From an uncultured Phascolarctobacterium sp. (lineage in GTDB: Bacteria > Bacillota > Negativicutes > Acidaminococcales > Acidaminococcaceae): 42,634 bases of DNA. The notes beneath the pieces were generated by a model. It did no database searches. It was given only the letters and a program-made list of their open reading frames with translations, and was not told the origin of the DNA. The position numbers and the translations under genes were made by a program. Location of the stretch: positions 1 through 42,634 of the forward strand of contig UQWM01000020.1 of assembly GCA_900544795.1 (NCBI GenBank), given 5' to 3'. Positions 25,972 to 33,545 of this stretch are shown here, one piece after another. Position 1 is the stretch's first letter. Each line of letters begins with the position of its first letter.

Positions 25972-26398
25972 TCTTTGCATCCTCCTCGATTTCCAGCTTC
26001 AACTTTAGCTTGCTGTGCGGCTTACCATCCAGCTCCAAAGCATATTCCAGTTCTATGTGCCACACCTTATCGCGGCAGTAAACATATAAATACTCGGTCG
26101 CCGCCCGCATCGGCAAAGCCAAATGCGGCGTCTGGTAAATACTTTCGCTAACCAGCCCCATGGCAAATTCCTGCCGGCAGTCCACAGTACCGCTGCGCAG
26201 AATAATGACCCTGTCGTAATCCCACTTGATCGTGGTTTTAGTGCCGGCCAGTCCCGATTCCTCAGGTTCTTCATAAAAGGCATAAAATTTATTATTTTTT
26301 TCCGTCATCCTGCCAATGGTCACAGTCTCAATGCTGTCCGTGCCATCTATACTGCTCGACTGGCTTTGGATACGGATCTTTACCGGCTGCATCAACAT
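25937..26398 (-). CDS. ywiB: DUF1934 beta-barrel protein (YwiB-like)
   Basis: About 153 residues with alternating beta-strand character and the SID(S)GTDSIETVTIGRMTEKNNKFYAFYEE type of pattern that I associate with DUF1934. B. subtilis ywiB likewise lies directly upstream of argS, which supports the assignment. The family is calycin-like and its function is not known to me. The start at 26398 has GGAG six bases upstream; ATG 26410 lies before that signal. The 3' end overlaps argS by about 35 bases. A near-consensus promoter at 26535-26563 gives a leader of about 130 bases. Confidence 0.8.
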   Translation of the reverse strand: MLMQPVKIRIQSQSSSIDGTDSIETVTIGRMTEKNNKFYAFYEEPEESGLAGTKTTIKWDYDRVIILRSGTVDCRQEFAMGLVSESIYQTPHLALPMRAATEYLYVYCRDKVWHIELEYALELDGKPHSKLKLKLEIEEDAKSEYEGSTGCCH

Positions 26399-26486
26399 TT
26401 TCCACTCCATAAAAAACGACTGGAGCCTGCTCCCTTTCGCGCCTCAACTTATCTTCGAAACAGAGCAAGCCCCTTTTGCCTGCGAC

Positions 26487-26511
26487 TTCCTTTCAAATAA
26501 AAAGAAAGGAA
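26487..26511 (-). repeat. Inverted repeat in the ywiB-argS-pyrG leader
   Basis: TTCCTTTC (26487-26494) and GAAAGGAA (26504-26511), perfect 8-bp arms with a 9-base A/T loop, inside the predicted transcript leader. I looked for a T-box consensus in this leader and did not find one. Confidence 0.45.
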
Positions 26512-26534
26512 CGGTCTACAAAACTTCTTCAAAT

Positions 26535-26563
26535 ATTATATATCAGCGACCGTATTCAGTCAA
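26535..26563 (-). promoter_or_regulatory. ywiB-argS-pyrG promoter
   Basis: Minus-strand TTGACT (26558-26563) and perfect TATAAT (26535-26540), spacer 17, in the divergent region shared with putP. Confidence 0.82.
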
Positions 26564-26577
26564 GGAAAGGCTGACCC

Positions 26578-26607
26578 TTGCACCCACTGCTAAAAAAAGT
26601 GTATAAT
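26578..26607 (+). promoter_or_regulatory. putP promoter
   Basis: Perfect TATAAT (26602-26607); the -35 at 18 bases, TTGCAC (26578-26583), matches only in TTG. It is about 40 bases before the putP start. Confidence 0.6.
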
Positions 26608-26647
26608 ATTTATACTGTTTTTGTTGAATTAAAGAGGAGGGGTCAGG

Positions 26648-28135
26648 ATGCAGCAAGATTGGGGCATCATATTTGCATTTGGATTGTATTTTTTAGCACT
26701 GTTCGGCATAGGTATCTTCCATATGAAGAAAGAACAGGATTTGGCAGGCTATGTTTTAGGTGGTCGTAAGGTCGGCCCCTGGGTATCGGCCATGAGCGCC
26801 GAAGCCTCGGATATGAGCGGCTGGATGCTGATGGGCCTGCCCGGCTATGCTTATGTGGCAGGCGTCAGTGCTTTCTGGATCGCTATCGGCCTGGCCATCG
26901 GCACCTGGCTGAACTGGCTACTGGTAGCCAAAAGGCTGCGCGTTTATACCAAAATAGCTAACGATTCTATCACTTTACCGGACTTTTTTGAAAACCGTTT
27001 CCGTGATAAAACAAAGATCCTGCGGGTCGTTTCTGCTATTTTCATTTTTATTTTCTTTCTTATCTACACCGCCTCCGGCTTCGTCGCCGGTGGACGCCTG
27101 TTCAATACGGTCTTTGGGCTGCCTTATTTTCAGTCGCTGCTCATTACCGCAGGCATCGTTGTTTTCTACACCTTTACCGGCGGCTATATAGCTGTTTGCC
27201 GTACCGACTTTTTCCAGGGCTGCCTGATGTTCTTTGCCATTATCATCGTCCCGCTCACCGGCATCTTTAAGGCCGGCGGCCCGACGACCGCCTTTGAAAA
27301 GCTTTACAGCATGAACGCCAACTATTTTAGTTTCTTTACCGACGCCACCGGCGTCACCCTAAGCGCCACAGCCATCATTTCGCTGCTGGCCTGGGGACTG
27401 GGTTATTTTGGACAGCCGCATATTTTAGTACGCTTTATGGGTATCAGCTCCGCTAAAGAGATCCCCCAGGCAACCCGCATCGCCATGGTCTGGGTAATTT
27501 TCTCCCTATTCTTCGCCGTCACCGTAGGCCTGGTAGGCCGCGTACTGCTGGGCGACAAGCTTACCGGCGTCAACGCCGAGACCGTCTTTATGGTACTCAA
27601 CAACGAATTTTTCGTTTCCTTCCTGGCAGGTATCATCATCTCCGCTATTTTAGGAGCTATCATGAGCACCTCGTCCAGTCAGCTGTTAGTAACAGCTTCT
27701 GCCATCTCCACCGACTTCTATCAGGCTCTGATCCGCAAAAACGCCGGTGAAAAAGAGCTGGTTTTTGTCAGCCGTCTGGCCGTTGTTCTGGTAGCCTGCT
27801 GCAGCCTGGCGCTGGCGTCCAACCCCAACAACTATATCCTAGAGTTGGTAGCTTACGCCTGGGCCGGTTTTGGTGCCTCCTTCGGTCCGCTGGTATTATT
27901 CAGCCTCTTTTGGCGCCGCACCACTATCAAAGGCGCTATCGCAGGTGTGTTCTGCGGTGGCAGCACCGTGCTCATCTGGAAAGAATTTTTTGCCTCCACC
28001 GGTATTTACGAAATCGTCCCCGGGTTTATTATCTCGGCTATCGCCATCTATGTGGTCAGCCTGATGGATAAAGAACCGGAAGCGGCTATCGTTAAAGATT
28101 TTGATGTTGCAGAAGCACATGTCAAAGATTTATAA
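26648..28135 (+). CDS. putP: Sodium/proline symporter PutP
   Basis: Sodium-coupled L-proline uptake (SSS family). The 495 residues with about 13 membrane segments match PutP. The segment GYVLGGRKVGPWVSAMSAEASDMSGWMLMGLPG-type region near residues 34-66 is the sodium/substrate site of the family, and the STSSSQLLVTASAISTDFY region carries the second sodium-site Ser/Thr residues. GGAGG lies seven bases before the ATG. It is a single-gene unit on the plus strand with its own promoter and terminator, divergent from ywiB. Proline may serve as nutrient or osmolyte; no put catabolic genes are nearby. Confidence 0.94.
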   Translation: MQQDWGIIFAFGLYFLALFGIGIFHMKKEQDLAGYVLGGRKVGPWVSAMSAEASDMSGWMLMGLPGYAYVAGVSAFWIAIGLAIGTWLNWLLVAKRLRVYTKIANDSITLPDFFENRFRDKTKILRVVSAIFIFIFFLIYTASGFVAGGRLFNTVFGLPYFQSLLITAGIVVFYTFTGGYIAVCRTDFFQGCLMFFAIIIVPLTGIFKAGGPTTAFEKLYSMNANYFSFFTDATGVTLSATAIISLLAWGLGYFGQPHILVRFMGISSAKEIPQATRIAMVWVIFSLFFAVTVGLVGRVLLGDKLTGVNAETVFMVLNNEFFVSFLAGIIISAILGAIMSTSSSQLLVTASAISTDFYQALIRKNAGEKELVFVSRLAVVLVACCSLALASNPNNYILELVAYAWAGFGASFGPLVLFSLFWRRTTIKGAIAGVFCGGSTVLIWKEFFASTGIYEIVPGFIISAIAIYVVSLMDKEPEAAIVKDFDVAEAHVKDL

Positions 28136-28144
28136 ACTGTATTT

Positions 28145-28175
28145 AAAGCGCCCGCAAAAATGCGGGCGCTTTTCT
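28145..28175 (+). terminator. putP terminator
   Basis: An 11-bp GC-rich stem (28145-28155 with 28162-28172) with an A/T loop, followed by TTTTCT. Confidence 0.92.
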
Positions 28176-28186
28176 ATGCAATAACA

Positions 28187-28236
28187 TATAAAATAAAAAC
28201 TCGCTGTTACAGGTTGGCCTGCAACAGCGAGTTTTT
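28187..28236 (-). terminator. EamA-gene terminator
   Basis: A perfect 14-bp stem (28195-28208 with 28223-28236) overlapping the stop codon of the exporter gene. The minus strand continues into TTATTTTATAT, so it ends the minus-strand unit. T-runs on both sides make it potentially bidirectional, backing up the putP terminator. Confidence 0.88.
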
Positions 28237-29146
28237 ATTTTTTTCGCCGCAAGCTTGCTTTCAGCAAGGCTACCACATCCCCCGAAAGCAGCAGCCCTGT
28301 CATGGTAAGCAGCATGCCGCAGGCGATAACCGGCGTTATCTGTTCATCCAGTACGATGACAGAGGTGATGACGGTTACTACCGGCGCCAGATAGATATAG
28401 GCGCTGGTTTTGATAGCCCCCAGCAGCTTAACAGCCAGGTTCCAGGTAACGAAACACATCGCCGAAGCGCCAACGCCCAAAAAGATGATATTGAACAGGT
28501 TGACCGGATCGGCCAGCCGCTCGAAGCCCCAGCGAAAATCCATAAACAGCAGTGCCGGCAACATAAAGACCAGACCGTACATAAAGGTGTGGCGCGTGCT
28601 TTGAATGGCATTGTAGCCAAAAGCACTGATTTTTTTAGAAAGCACGGCATAGACGGCCCAAACAGCGGCTGCCGCTAAAGCCAGCAAGTCGCCCAAAGGG
28701 TTGATTTGCAGTTGGGTAGCGCTGTTGAAGCTGATCATGGCAATACCTGAGATTGCCAGCACAAAACCCAACATGAATTTTTTTTGCAGAGCTTCGCCTG
28801 CTAAAAACCGACAGGCTAAAAGTGCCGTAAAAAAAGGCGCGGTGGCAGTAATAACGCCTACATTGGAGGCAGGGGCATAGACCAGGGCGATGTTCTCGAA
28901 CAGATAATACAGGGTAATGCCGCTGAGCCCAGCCCCGGCAAAGACCCACTCCTGTTTCCTGTCAGTGACCTTTAAGCGGTGCGGATAGATGATAAACAGC
29001 ACCACCAGACCCATCACGAAACGAAAAAAGAGGATCTCGATCGGCGTAAAGCTGCGCAGCAGTACCTTAGTAGAAATAAAGGTGGTCCCCCATAAAAGTA
29101 TCGTCAGCAGGGCGAACAGATGGCCCTGTAAAATTTTGTTCTGCAT
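28235..29146 (-). CDS. EamA-family (DMT) transporter
   Basis: A 303-residue membrane protein with ten hydrophobic segments in two EamA repeats (about 8-140 and 150-290), the standard drug/metabolite-transporter layout. The first segment carries LLWGTTFISTKVLLRSFTPIEILFFRF, the usual EamA opening. Members export amino acids, nucleobases or other metabolites; the substrate here cannot be read from sequence. I place the start at ATG 29146 (GGGGA five bases upstream) rather than 29212, which would overlap the regulator gene. It lies 20 bases after an AraC-type regulator gene, which probably controls it. Confidence 0.85.
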   Translation of the reverse strand: MQNKILQGHLFALLTILLWGTTFISTKVLLRSFTPIEILFFRFVMGLVVLFIIYPHRLKVTDRKQEWVFAGAGLSGITLYYLFENIALVYAPASNVGVITATAPFFTALLACRFLAGEALQKKFMLGFVLAISGIAMISFNSATQLQINPLGDLLALAAAAVWAVYAVLSKKISAFGYNAIQSTRHTFMYGLVFMLPALLFMDFRWGFERLADPVNLFNIIFLGVGASAMCFVTWNLAVKLLGAIKTSAYIYLAPVVTVITSVIVLDEQITPVIACGMLLTMTGLLLSGDVVALLKASLRRKK

Positions 29147-29166
29147 TGCTTTCCCCGTTCCCTTCG

Positions 29167-29970
29167 TCAGCAAAAAATAGTGCGGTACTGGCCAGGCGTC
29201 AGGCCGATACATTCTTTAAAAACATTAGTAAAATGGCTTTGATCGGCAAAGCCAACGGTCAAGGCCGTTTCCAGCGGCTGCGTCCCCGCCTCCAGCAGTT
29301 TTTTGGCGGCACTGATGCGCAGCGCCTGCAAATAGCGGTAGGGCGTGATGCCTTTGGCCCTGGTGAAGCCACGCAGCAGCGAATATTTATTGCTGCCCAC
29401 CAGAGCTGCCAGATCGTCTAAGCTGATGCCTTCAGCATAGTGCTGCTCAAGATATTCAGCGGCAGTCTGTACAGCACTGGCTGCAGTAGCCGGTGCTGCT
29501 TCAGCCTGAGGCTGGGCTAAAAGCTGGCCGATCAGAAAATAGAGGTGTTCTTCTTTACAGAAACCTTCCGTTTTAGCCATTATCATTTGGTGCAGCTCTT
29601 GCAGGATGCTTACCTGCTCACTGCGATATAAAACAGGCTCACTAAAACGCGGCAGTCGGCTGCTGCCGGTTATTTCGGCAACCATCCGTTCCATAACGCT
29701 GTTTTTGATGTTAAGGCAGCGATAATCAAGCGCCTGTCCATCCAGCGGTTCACATGTATGTGTAGCCAGCGGCTCAAACAGCACGATATCGCCGCTGCCA
29801 AGAATATATTCCTGATTACGGCAGGTCATTTTGCGGGCGCCGCTTTCGATGAACCCGATCACATAGTATTCGTGAAAATGGTTAGGGAATTTTTGTAGCA
29901 GGCCGCGAAAACGGTAAGCTTCGATATCAAGTTCTTTGTCATAACAGATGATGCGTTCTTCTTGCAGCAT
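29167..29970 (-). CDS. AraC-family transcriptional regulator
   Basis: A 267-residue protein with an N-terminal cupin-like ligand domain (about 1-100; HFHEYYVIGFIESGARKMTC is the AraC_binding signature) and a C-terminal double helix-turn-helix (about 165-267; LDDLAALVGSNKYSLLRGFTRAKGITPYRYLQALRIS and the final FADQSHFTNVFKECIGLTPGQYR). AAAGGAG precedes the ATG. The adjacent downstream EamA exporter is the likely target, a pattern seen for several regulator/exporter pairs with small-molecule inducers. The inducer is unknown. Confidence 0.92.
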   Translation of the reverse strand: MLQEERIICYDKELDIEAYRFRGLLQKFPNHFHEYYVIGFIESGARKMTCRNQEYILGSGDIVLFEPLATHTCEPLDGQALDYRCLNIKNSVMERMVAEITGSSRLPRFSEPVLYRSEQVSILQELHQMIMAKTEGFCKEEHLYFLIGQLLAQPQAEAAPATAASAVQTAAEYLEQHYAEGISLDDLAALVGSNKYSLLRGFTRAKGITPYRYLQALRISAAKKLLEAGTQPLETALTVGFADQSHFTNVFKECIGLTPGQYRTIFC

Positions 29971-30051
29971 GATAAGCTCCTTTTAACATCAGCATAACAG
30001 ATAAGCGCGGCATATTCTTGTAAGATATTGACTGGCTGGCCCTGGACCATG

Positions 30052-30081
30052 AAAAAACCTGCGTGCTTAAAAGTACGCAGG
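30052..30081 (-). terminator. Terminator of the 147-residue orphan gene
   Basis: A 7-bp stem CCTGCGT/ACGCAGG (30058-30064 with 30075-30081) with a short extra CTT/AAG pairing inside, followed on the minus strand by six T. Confidence 0.88.
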
Positions 30082-30094
30082 CCAGGGTAAAAAA

Positions 30095-30538
30095 TCAGCG
30101 CATATTCTCAATAAAATCTTCAAAGTTGTTGATGAGGATGGGATGCCCTACCACCTTAAGATCGCGCAGATGCGTGCCATAGGATTCGTAGATTTTGTCG
30201 GACAGCTCCATTTCCAGACCTTCTTTAACATACTCATCTATCATTTTGACGATAAAGCGATTGATCTCACCGGTTTCCGGTTTGACGTTGAGCGGGATGA
30301 TGCGTTCTTCAGGCTCGTAGCTTTCGACGGTAACGTCCCAGCCGCCGGGAATAGGCGGCAGCCGTTTGGCCAGAATCATATATTTAGGCGAAAAGCCAAC
30401 GTAGGCATCTAATTTGTTGTGCAATTTTGCTTTGTGCAGCGGGTAACCGTTAGCGTTGCCCCATTTTACTATTTCATCACAAACTTCGTTGTTGTGAATA
30501 ACGCTGGAAAATGTTGTTTTTGCTAAAACTTCAGCCAT
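30095..30538 (-). CDS. Conserved-looking protein of unknown function
   Basis: I do not recognise the family. It has 147 residues, is soluble, acidic and without signal peptide, membrane segment or metal motif. Notable stretches are KWGNANGYPLHKAKLHNKLD (26-45), KRLPPIPGGWDVTVESYEPEE (58-78) and a C-terminal GHPILINNFEDFIENM. The gene is clearly real: good Shine-Dalgarno (GGAGG, seven bases), its own promoter at 30574-30602, a palindrome just upstream of that promoter, and its own terminator. It stands alone between the AraC regulator and the DUF3100 operon. Confidence 0.75.
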   Translation of the reverse strand: MAEVLAKTTFSSVIHNNEVCDEIVKWGNANGYPLHKAKLHNKLDAYVGFSPKYMILAKRLPPIPGGWDVTVESYEPEERIIPLNVKPETGEINRFIVKMIDEYVKEGLEMELSDKIYESYGTHLRDLKVVGHPILINNFEDFIENMR

Positions 30539-30573
30539 GATAATACCTCCAATATGGTAAACTTCTAATTTCT

Positions 30574-30602
30574 ATTGTACTTTATCTCGGCAAGAAATTC
30601 AA
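30574..30602 (-). promoter_or_regulatory. Promoter of the 147-residue orphan gene
   Basis: Minus-strand TTGAAT (30597-30602) and TACAAT (30574-30579), spacer 17. Confidence 0.72.
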
Positions 30603-30620
30603 CTTTTTCGCCTGCTACGG

Positions 30621-30636
30621 TGCAAATTATTTTGCA
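30621..30636. promoter_or_regulatory. Palindrome upstream of the orphan promoter
   Basis: TGCAAA (30621-30626), four bases, TTTGCA (30631-30636): a perfect 6-bp palindrome 18 bases upstream of the -35 box. Its position would suit an activator or repressor site; no regulator is identified. Confidence 0.4.
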
Positions 30637-30638
30637 AT

Positions 30639-30671
30639 AAAAAACAAGGCGCCGCTATACAGGGCGCCTTG
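30639..30671 (-). terminator. Terminator of the M20-DUF3100 operon
   Basis: A perfect 9-bp stem CAAGGCGCC/GGCGCCTTG (30645-30653 with 30663-30671) followed on the minus strand by six T, 20 bases past the last gene. Confidence 0.93.
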
Positions 30672-30693
30672 CACAGAGTTTAATTTGCAGTTG

Positions 30694-31140
30694 TCAGATC
30701 TGTCCCAAAGCTTTTAAGACAGATTGGGCAATGATGGCGCTGCCGATGTAGGTACCTGTAAAAACTACGCAGGCAACAACGACGATACGCCAGCCGCTTT
30801 TGGCAAAAGCGTCCAGGTCTTTACCGATAGCGATACCGGCATAGGCCAGGATAGGGGTACAAAGTTGCAGGAAGCCTACTTTTTTAACAGCTTCGTTGAT
30901 AACGTCGCTGCCGGGCATAGCCGGATAAGTAAGGAGGCAGCCCAGGGTAACGATGTAGGCAACGGCAGGGATACGGCCGGGCAGATATTTTGCCAGGATG
31001 ACGCCTGCGATCGCTAAAAAGATCAAAAACAGCAAGCCAGGAATGGCTTCAACGATAGAATATTTTGTACCGATAGCGTTAGCCACCAAGGACATAGCGC
31101 CGACGATAAATAAAACGATCAAGGTATCTTTGATTTTCAT
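30694..31140 (-). CDS. Small membrane protein, probable partner of the DUF3100 transporter
   Basis: A 148-residue protein with about five membrane segments (roughly 7-24, 30-48, 55-73, 88-105 and 118-140). I cannot assign a named family. It overlaps the DUF3100 gene by four bases (ATGA), so the two are translated together and probably form one transporter. Conserved-looking Gly/Pro pairs (PGRIPAVAY and LAYAGIAIGKDLDAF) resemble the re-entrant regions of secondary carriers. The sizes of the two partners (148 and 269) recall the two-subunit MadL/MadM malonate carrier, but I claim only the architecture. Confidence 0.7.
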   Translation of the reverse strand: MKIKDTLIVLFIVGAMSLVANAIGTKYSIVEAIPGLLFLIFLAIAGVILAKYLPGRIPAVAYIVTLGCLLTYPAMPGSDVINEAVKKVGFLQLCTPILAYAGIAIGKDLDAFAKSGWRIVVVACVVFTGTYIGSAIIAQSVLKALGQI

Positions 31141-31946
31141 TTTGCAGCATCCTCCCCTGTAGGTTCAACACCGTATTTTAAGCGATAGATTTTTTTGTAC
31201 AGCCATTCCGTCAGGGGCAACGCCATCCAGATACACATATACAGCCCGTCCAGGCCGGAAAGCATATTGCTGGCGGCACCGAAGGCTGCGATCTGATCAG
31301 CCATCTGCGGATACATAACGCTTAAGGAGCCTACTGCCGCAGTCATCATACTGGCCGAGCCAACGCCTGCTGCCATCGCTAAAGCATAGGGATGGAAGGG
31401 CAGATAAGCAGCCGCAAAACTGGCCATGATACCGAAGAAAATGGTGCCGAAAACGGTACCGGCGATATAAACGCCCATAACGCCGCGGCCTTCGGCCGAA
31501 TCCAGCCCATAACGTTCGCCGATCAGTGCTACGTTAGGCTCGCGGGAAATGGAGTGTGCAGCGCCAATAGTTTCGCGTTTGAGGCCCAGGTAGATAGCGA
31601 TAGGAACACCGATGAAAATAGTGCCCAGGTTACCAAATTCCTGTAAGATCAGCGCCGGTGAAGCGGCCAAAATCTTGGGCAGGGTTGGCCCTACCAGAGT
31701 ACCATAGCGGGCCATCAGCAGCATCAGTGTAATGCCGATGAGTGAACTGGCATCCAGCATATCTTTTTGGTTGACTACTTTTAAAAATTTAGGTGCCATA
31801 AAAATACCCATAATTAGGGCATACAGCATCGGCAGCAGGACGATAGTGCCTACACCGATTTTGAAAGAAACGTTACCGATCATTTCCGCAATGATGATCA
31901 ATGCTAAAACAATGGCATGAACTTTAATGTTTTTCACAAAATCCAC
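31137..31946 (-). CDS. DUF3100 family membrane protein, putative carrier subunit
   Basis: A 269-residue protein with about eight membrane segments, which I recognise as DUF3100 type. It has paired conserved regions: LMARYGTLVGPTLPKIL near 78-94, IGAAHSISREPNVALIGERYG near 127-147, and AAGVGSASMMTAAVG near 193-207. The last two look like substrate or ion sites of a secondary transporter. The gene sits 33 bases after the M20 amidohydrolase gene in the same operon and overlaps its small partner. Translation begins at a GTG, either 31946 or the better-spaced 31937. Function as importer of the M20 substrate is inference. Confidence 0.8.
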   Translation of the reverse strand: MDFVKNIKVHAIVLALIIIAEMIGNVSFKIGVGTIVLLPMLYALIMGIFMAPKFLKVVNQKDMLDASSLIGITLMLLMARYGTLVGPTLPKILAASPALILQEFGNLGTIFIGVPIAIYLGLKRETIGAAHSISREPNVALIGERYGLDSAEGRGVMGVYIAGTVFGTIFFGIMASFAAAYLPFHPYALAMAAGVGSASMMTAAVGSLSVMYPQMADQIAAFGAASNMLSGLDGLYMCIWMALPLTEWLYKKIYRLKYGVEPTGEDAAK

Positions 31947-31979
31947 CTTCCCTTTTCCATCATTTGTTACTGCTGGTGA

Positions 31980-33296
31980 TTATTGAAAATATTTATCAAG
32001 CTTGGCGATGTATTCAGCTTTTGTCAGCAGCGGGCGGTGCTCCGCTTTTACCTGACGCGCCAGTTGGGCGTCGTCGGCCAGCAAATCAATGATCATCATC
32101 GCGAAAGCTTTAGCAGGTAATAATACGGCATCCTTAAAATCAATTACATGGAAATCGGCCGTATGCAGGAAGCCGTCCACACCACCGATAAAGGGGTGAA
32201 TAACGGGCAGCAGGTGCGATACGTCACCCATGTCGGTAGAAGCGCTGAAATGTCCGGCGTTTTTAACGGTCACCTTCGGTTCAGCCAGTTTGGAGTTAGC
32301 AACGAACAGCTCGTTGAGCGTGGCGCTGCATGCCAGCGGCAGTTGGCCGGGCATGGTAGCTATAACAGTCTCGGCACCTACGGCGTCGCCGCCAGCTTTA
32401 AGGGCTGCGTCCACCTTAGTATGTGTCGCTTCGATGGCTTCCATGGTTTTGGCGCGTACATAGGTCTCGATCCTGACGTCAGCCGGAACAGAGTTGACCA
32501 GGTCGCCGCCTTTGGTAATAATGGGATGGACGCGTATGACATCAGCTTCACGAAAGGTCTCGCGCAGAGCGTTGATGCCCATCAGTCCCAGCATGGCAGC
32601 GTTAAGAGCGTTGATGCCCTGATCGGGAGCATCGGCAGCGTGGGCGGTTTTACCTACATACTGAATAGTTTTGCCAATGAAGCCGTTGCTGCTCTCGCCG
32701 ATAGAAATAGTCGCCTCCGGCATATTTTTGTCGGCGTGCATCTGCATGGCCATATCGATATCGTCAAAGGCACCTTCATAAATAAGCTGGCCCTTGCCAG
32801 TCAAAAAGTGTAGCTTACCTTCTTTAATCAGCTTGTTGCGGTAAGCCAGCTCCACATATTCCTCGGCAGGTACGCCGAAGAAAACAGCATCGCCTGACAA
32901 TTCACTTAAAACGCCGGACTGCATGATGCCGCAGGCAGCGGCAGCCATAGTGGCGATCTGCAGGTTATGGCCGCAGGCATGGGCAGCTCCTGTAAGCGGA
33001 TCAGCTTTGCAGCTGTCGGGACAGCCGATAGCGTCAAGCTCACCCAGTACGGCTACAGTCGGACCGGGGCGTCCGCTTTGAGCACGGGCCTTAACACCGG
33101 TGATCGCCAGACCTGTTTGCGGCTCCAGACCCAGGTCCTTTAAGAAGGCAACTACCTTGGCTGCCGTTTTAGTCTCTTTAAAGCCAAGCTCCGGCTCGCG
33201 CTCGATATCCTGCGCTAGAGCCTCGATTTTCTCGGCACAGGCGTCGATAGCGGCGCAGACTTTAGCTTTCATCATCTCTTTGTCCGTAATAAACAC
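31980..33296 (-). CDS. M20-family metallopeptidase / amidohydrolase (AbgB-like)
   Basis: A zinc hydrolase cleaving amide-linked amino acids. Up to 438 residues. Metal-binding and catalytic residues are visible: LGELDAIGCPDS and HACGHN (Cys108, His110), the PAEEY pair (Glu145-146), HADKNM and the late GHFSASTDMGDVS region. The dimerisation domain lies near 200-315. The pattern is closest to AbgB (p-aminobenzoyl-glutamate hydrolase subunit) and related amidohydrolases. The start is unresolved: GTG 33296 overlaps the GAGG signal, and ATGs at 33275 and 33272 have poor signals. The downstream DUF3100 carrier is presumably for its substrate or product. The promoter is at 33341-33349. Confidence 0.88.
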   Translation of the reverse strand: MFITDKEMMKAKVCAAIDACAEKIEALAQDIEREPELGFKETKTAAKVVAFLKDLGLEPQTGLAITGVKARAQSGRPGPTVAVLGELDAIGCPDSCKADPLTGAAHACGHNLQIATMAAAACGIMQSGVLSELSGDAVFFGVPAEEYVELAYRNKLIKEGKLHFLTGKGQLIYEGAFDDIDMAMQMHADKNMPEATISIGESSNGFIGKTIQYVGKTAHAADAPDQGINALNAAMLGLMGINALRETFREADVIRVHPIITKGGDLVNSVPADVRIETYVRAKTMEAIEATHTKVDAALKAGGDAVGAETVIATMPGQLPLACSATLNELFVANSKLAEPKVTVKNAGHFSASTDMGDVSHLLPVIHPFIGGVDGFLHTADFHVIDFKDAVLLPAKAFAMMIIDLLADDAQLARQVKAEHRPLLTKAEYIAKLDKYFQ

Positions 33297-33310
33297 CTCA
33301 CTTTAAATAG

Positions 33311-33323
33311 TGTATACTTTATT
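33311..33323. repeat. Direct repeat copy 1 (TGTATACTTTATT)
   Basis: Exact 13-base copy of 33461-33473, 150 bases away, on the M20 side of the divergent region. It contains the palindrome GTATAC. Confidence 0.6.
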
Positions 33324-33340
33324 TTTACAAATCGGTTTTT

Positions 33341-33349
33341 ATTATAGCA
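33341..33349 (-). promoter_or_regulatory. Promoter of the M20-DUF3100 operon
   Basis: Minus-strand TGCTATAAT (33341-33349), an extended -10 element with perfect TATAAT; no good -35. It is about 45 bases upstream of the earliest M20 start. Confidence 0.6.
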
Positions 33350-33440
33350 TAAATAATATCGGTGGTACAGGCTTAAATCATAGTGTTTTTGTTTGCTTAT
33401 GAACTTTTATTTCTTTAAAGTTTACCACTACTTACATTTT

Positions 33441-33468
33441 TTTACAATTCCATTATTTTCTGTATACT
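33441..33468 (+). promoter_or_regulatory. Upstream cysE promoter candidate
   Basis: TTTACA (33441-33446) and TATACT (33463-33468), spacer 16. Its -10 lies in the second copy of the direct repeat. Confidence 0.45.
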
Positions 33469-33473
33469 TTATT
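33461..33473. repeat. Direct repeat copy 2 (TGTATACTTTATT)
   Basis: Exact 13-base copy of 33311-33323, overlapping the upstream cysE promoter candidate. Confidence 0.6.
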
Positions 33474-33516
33474 CATATTCTTAACTTCTCACTATTATCT
33501 GCAACACCACATTTAT

Positions 33517-33545
33517 TTGCATTGGAAAATAGCCTGTGCTAAAAT
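33517..33545 (+). promoter_or_regulatory. Proximal cysE promoter
   Basis: TTGCAT (33517-33522), 17-base spacer ending TGC, and TAAAAT (33540-33545): a good -35 combined with an extended -10. Confidence 0.7.

Noticed and set aside
26411..26534. T-box riboswitch before argS
   Set aside because: Looked for the AGGGTGG-type T-box sequence and the matching antiterminator on the minus strand; not present.
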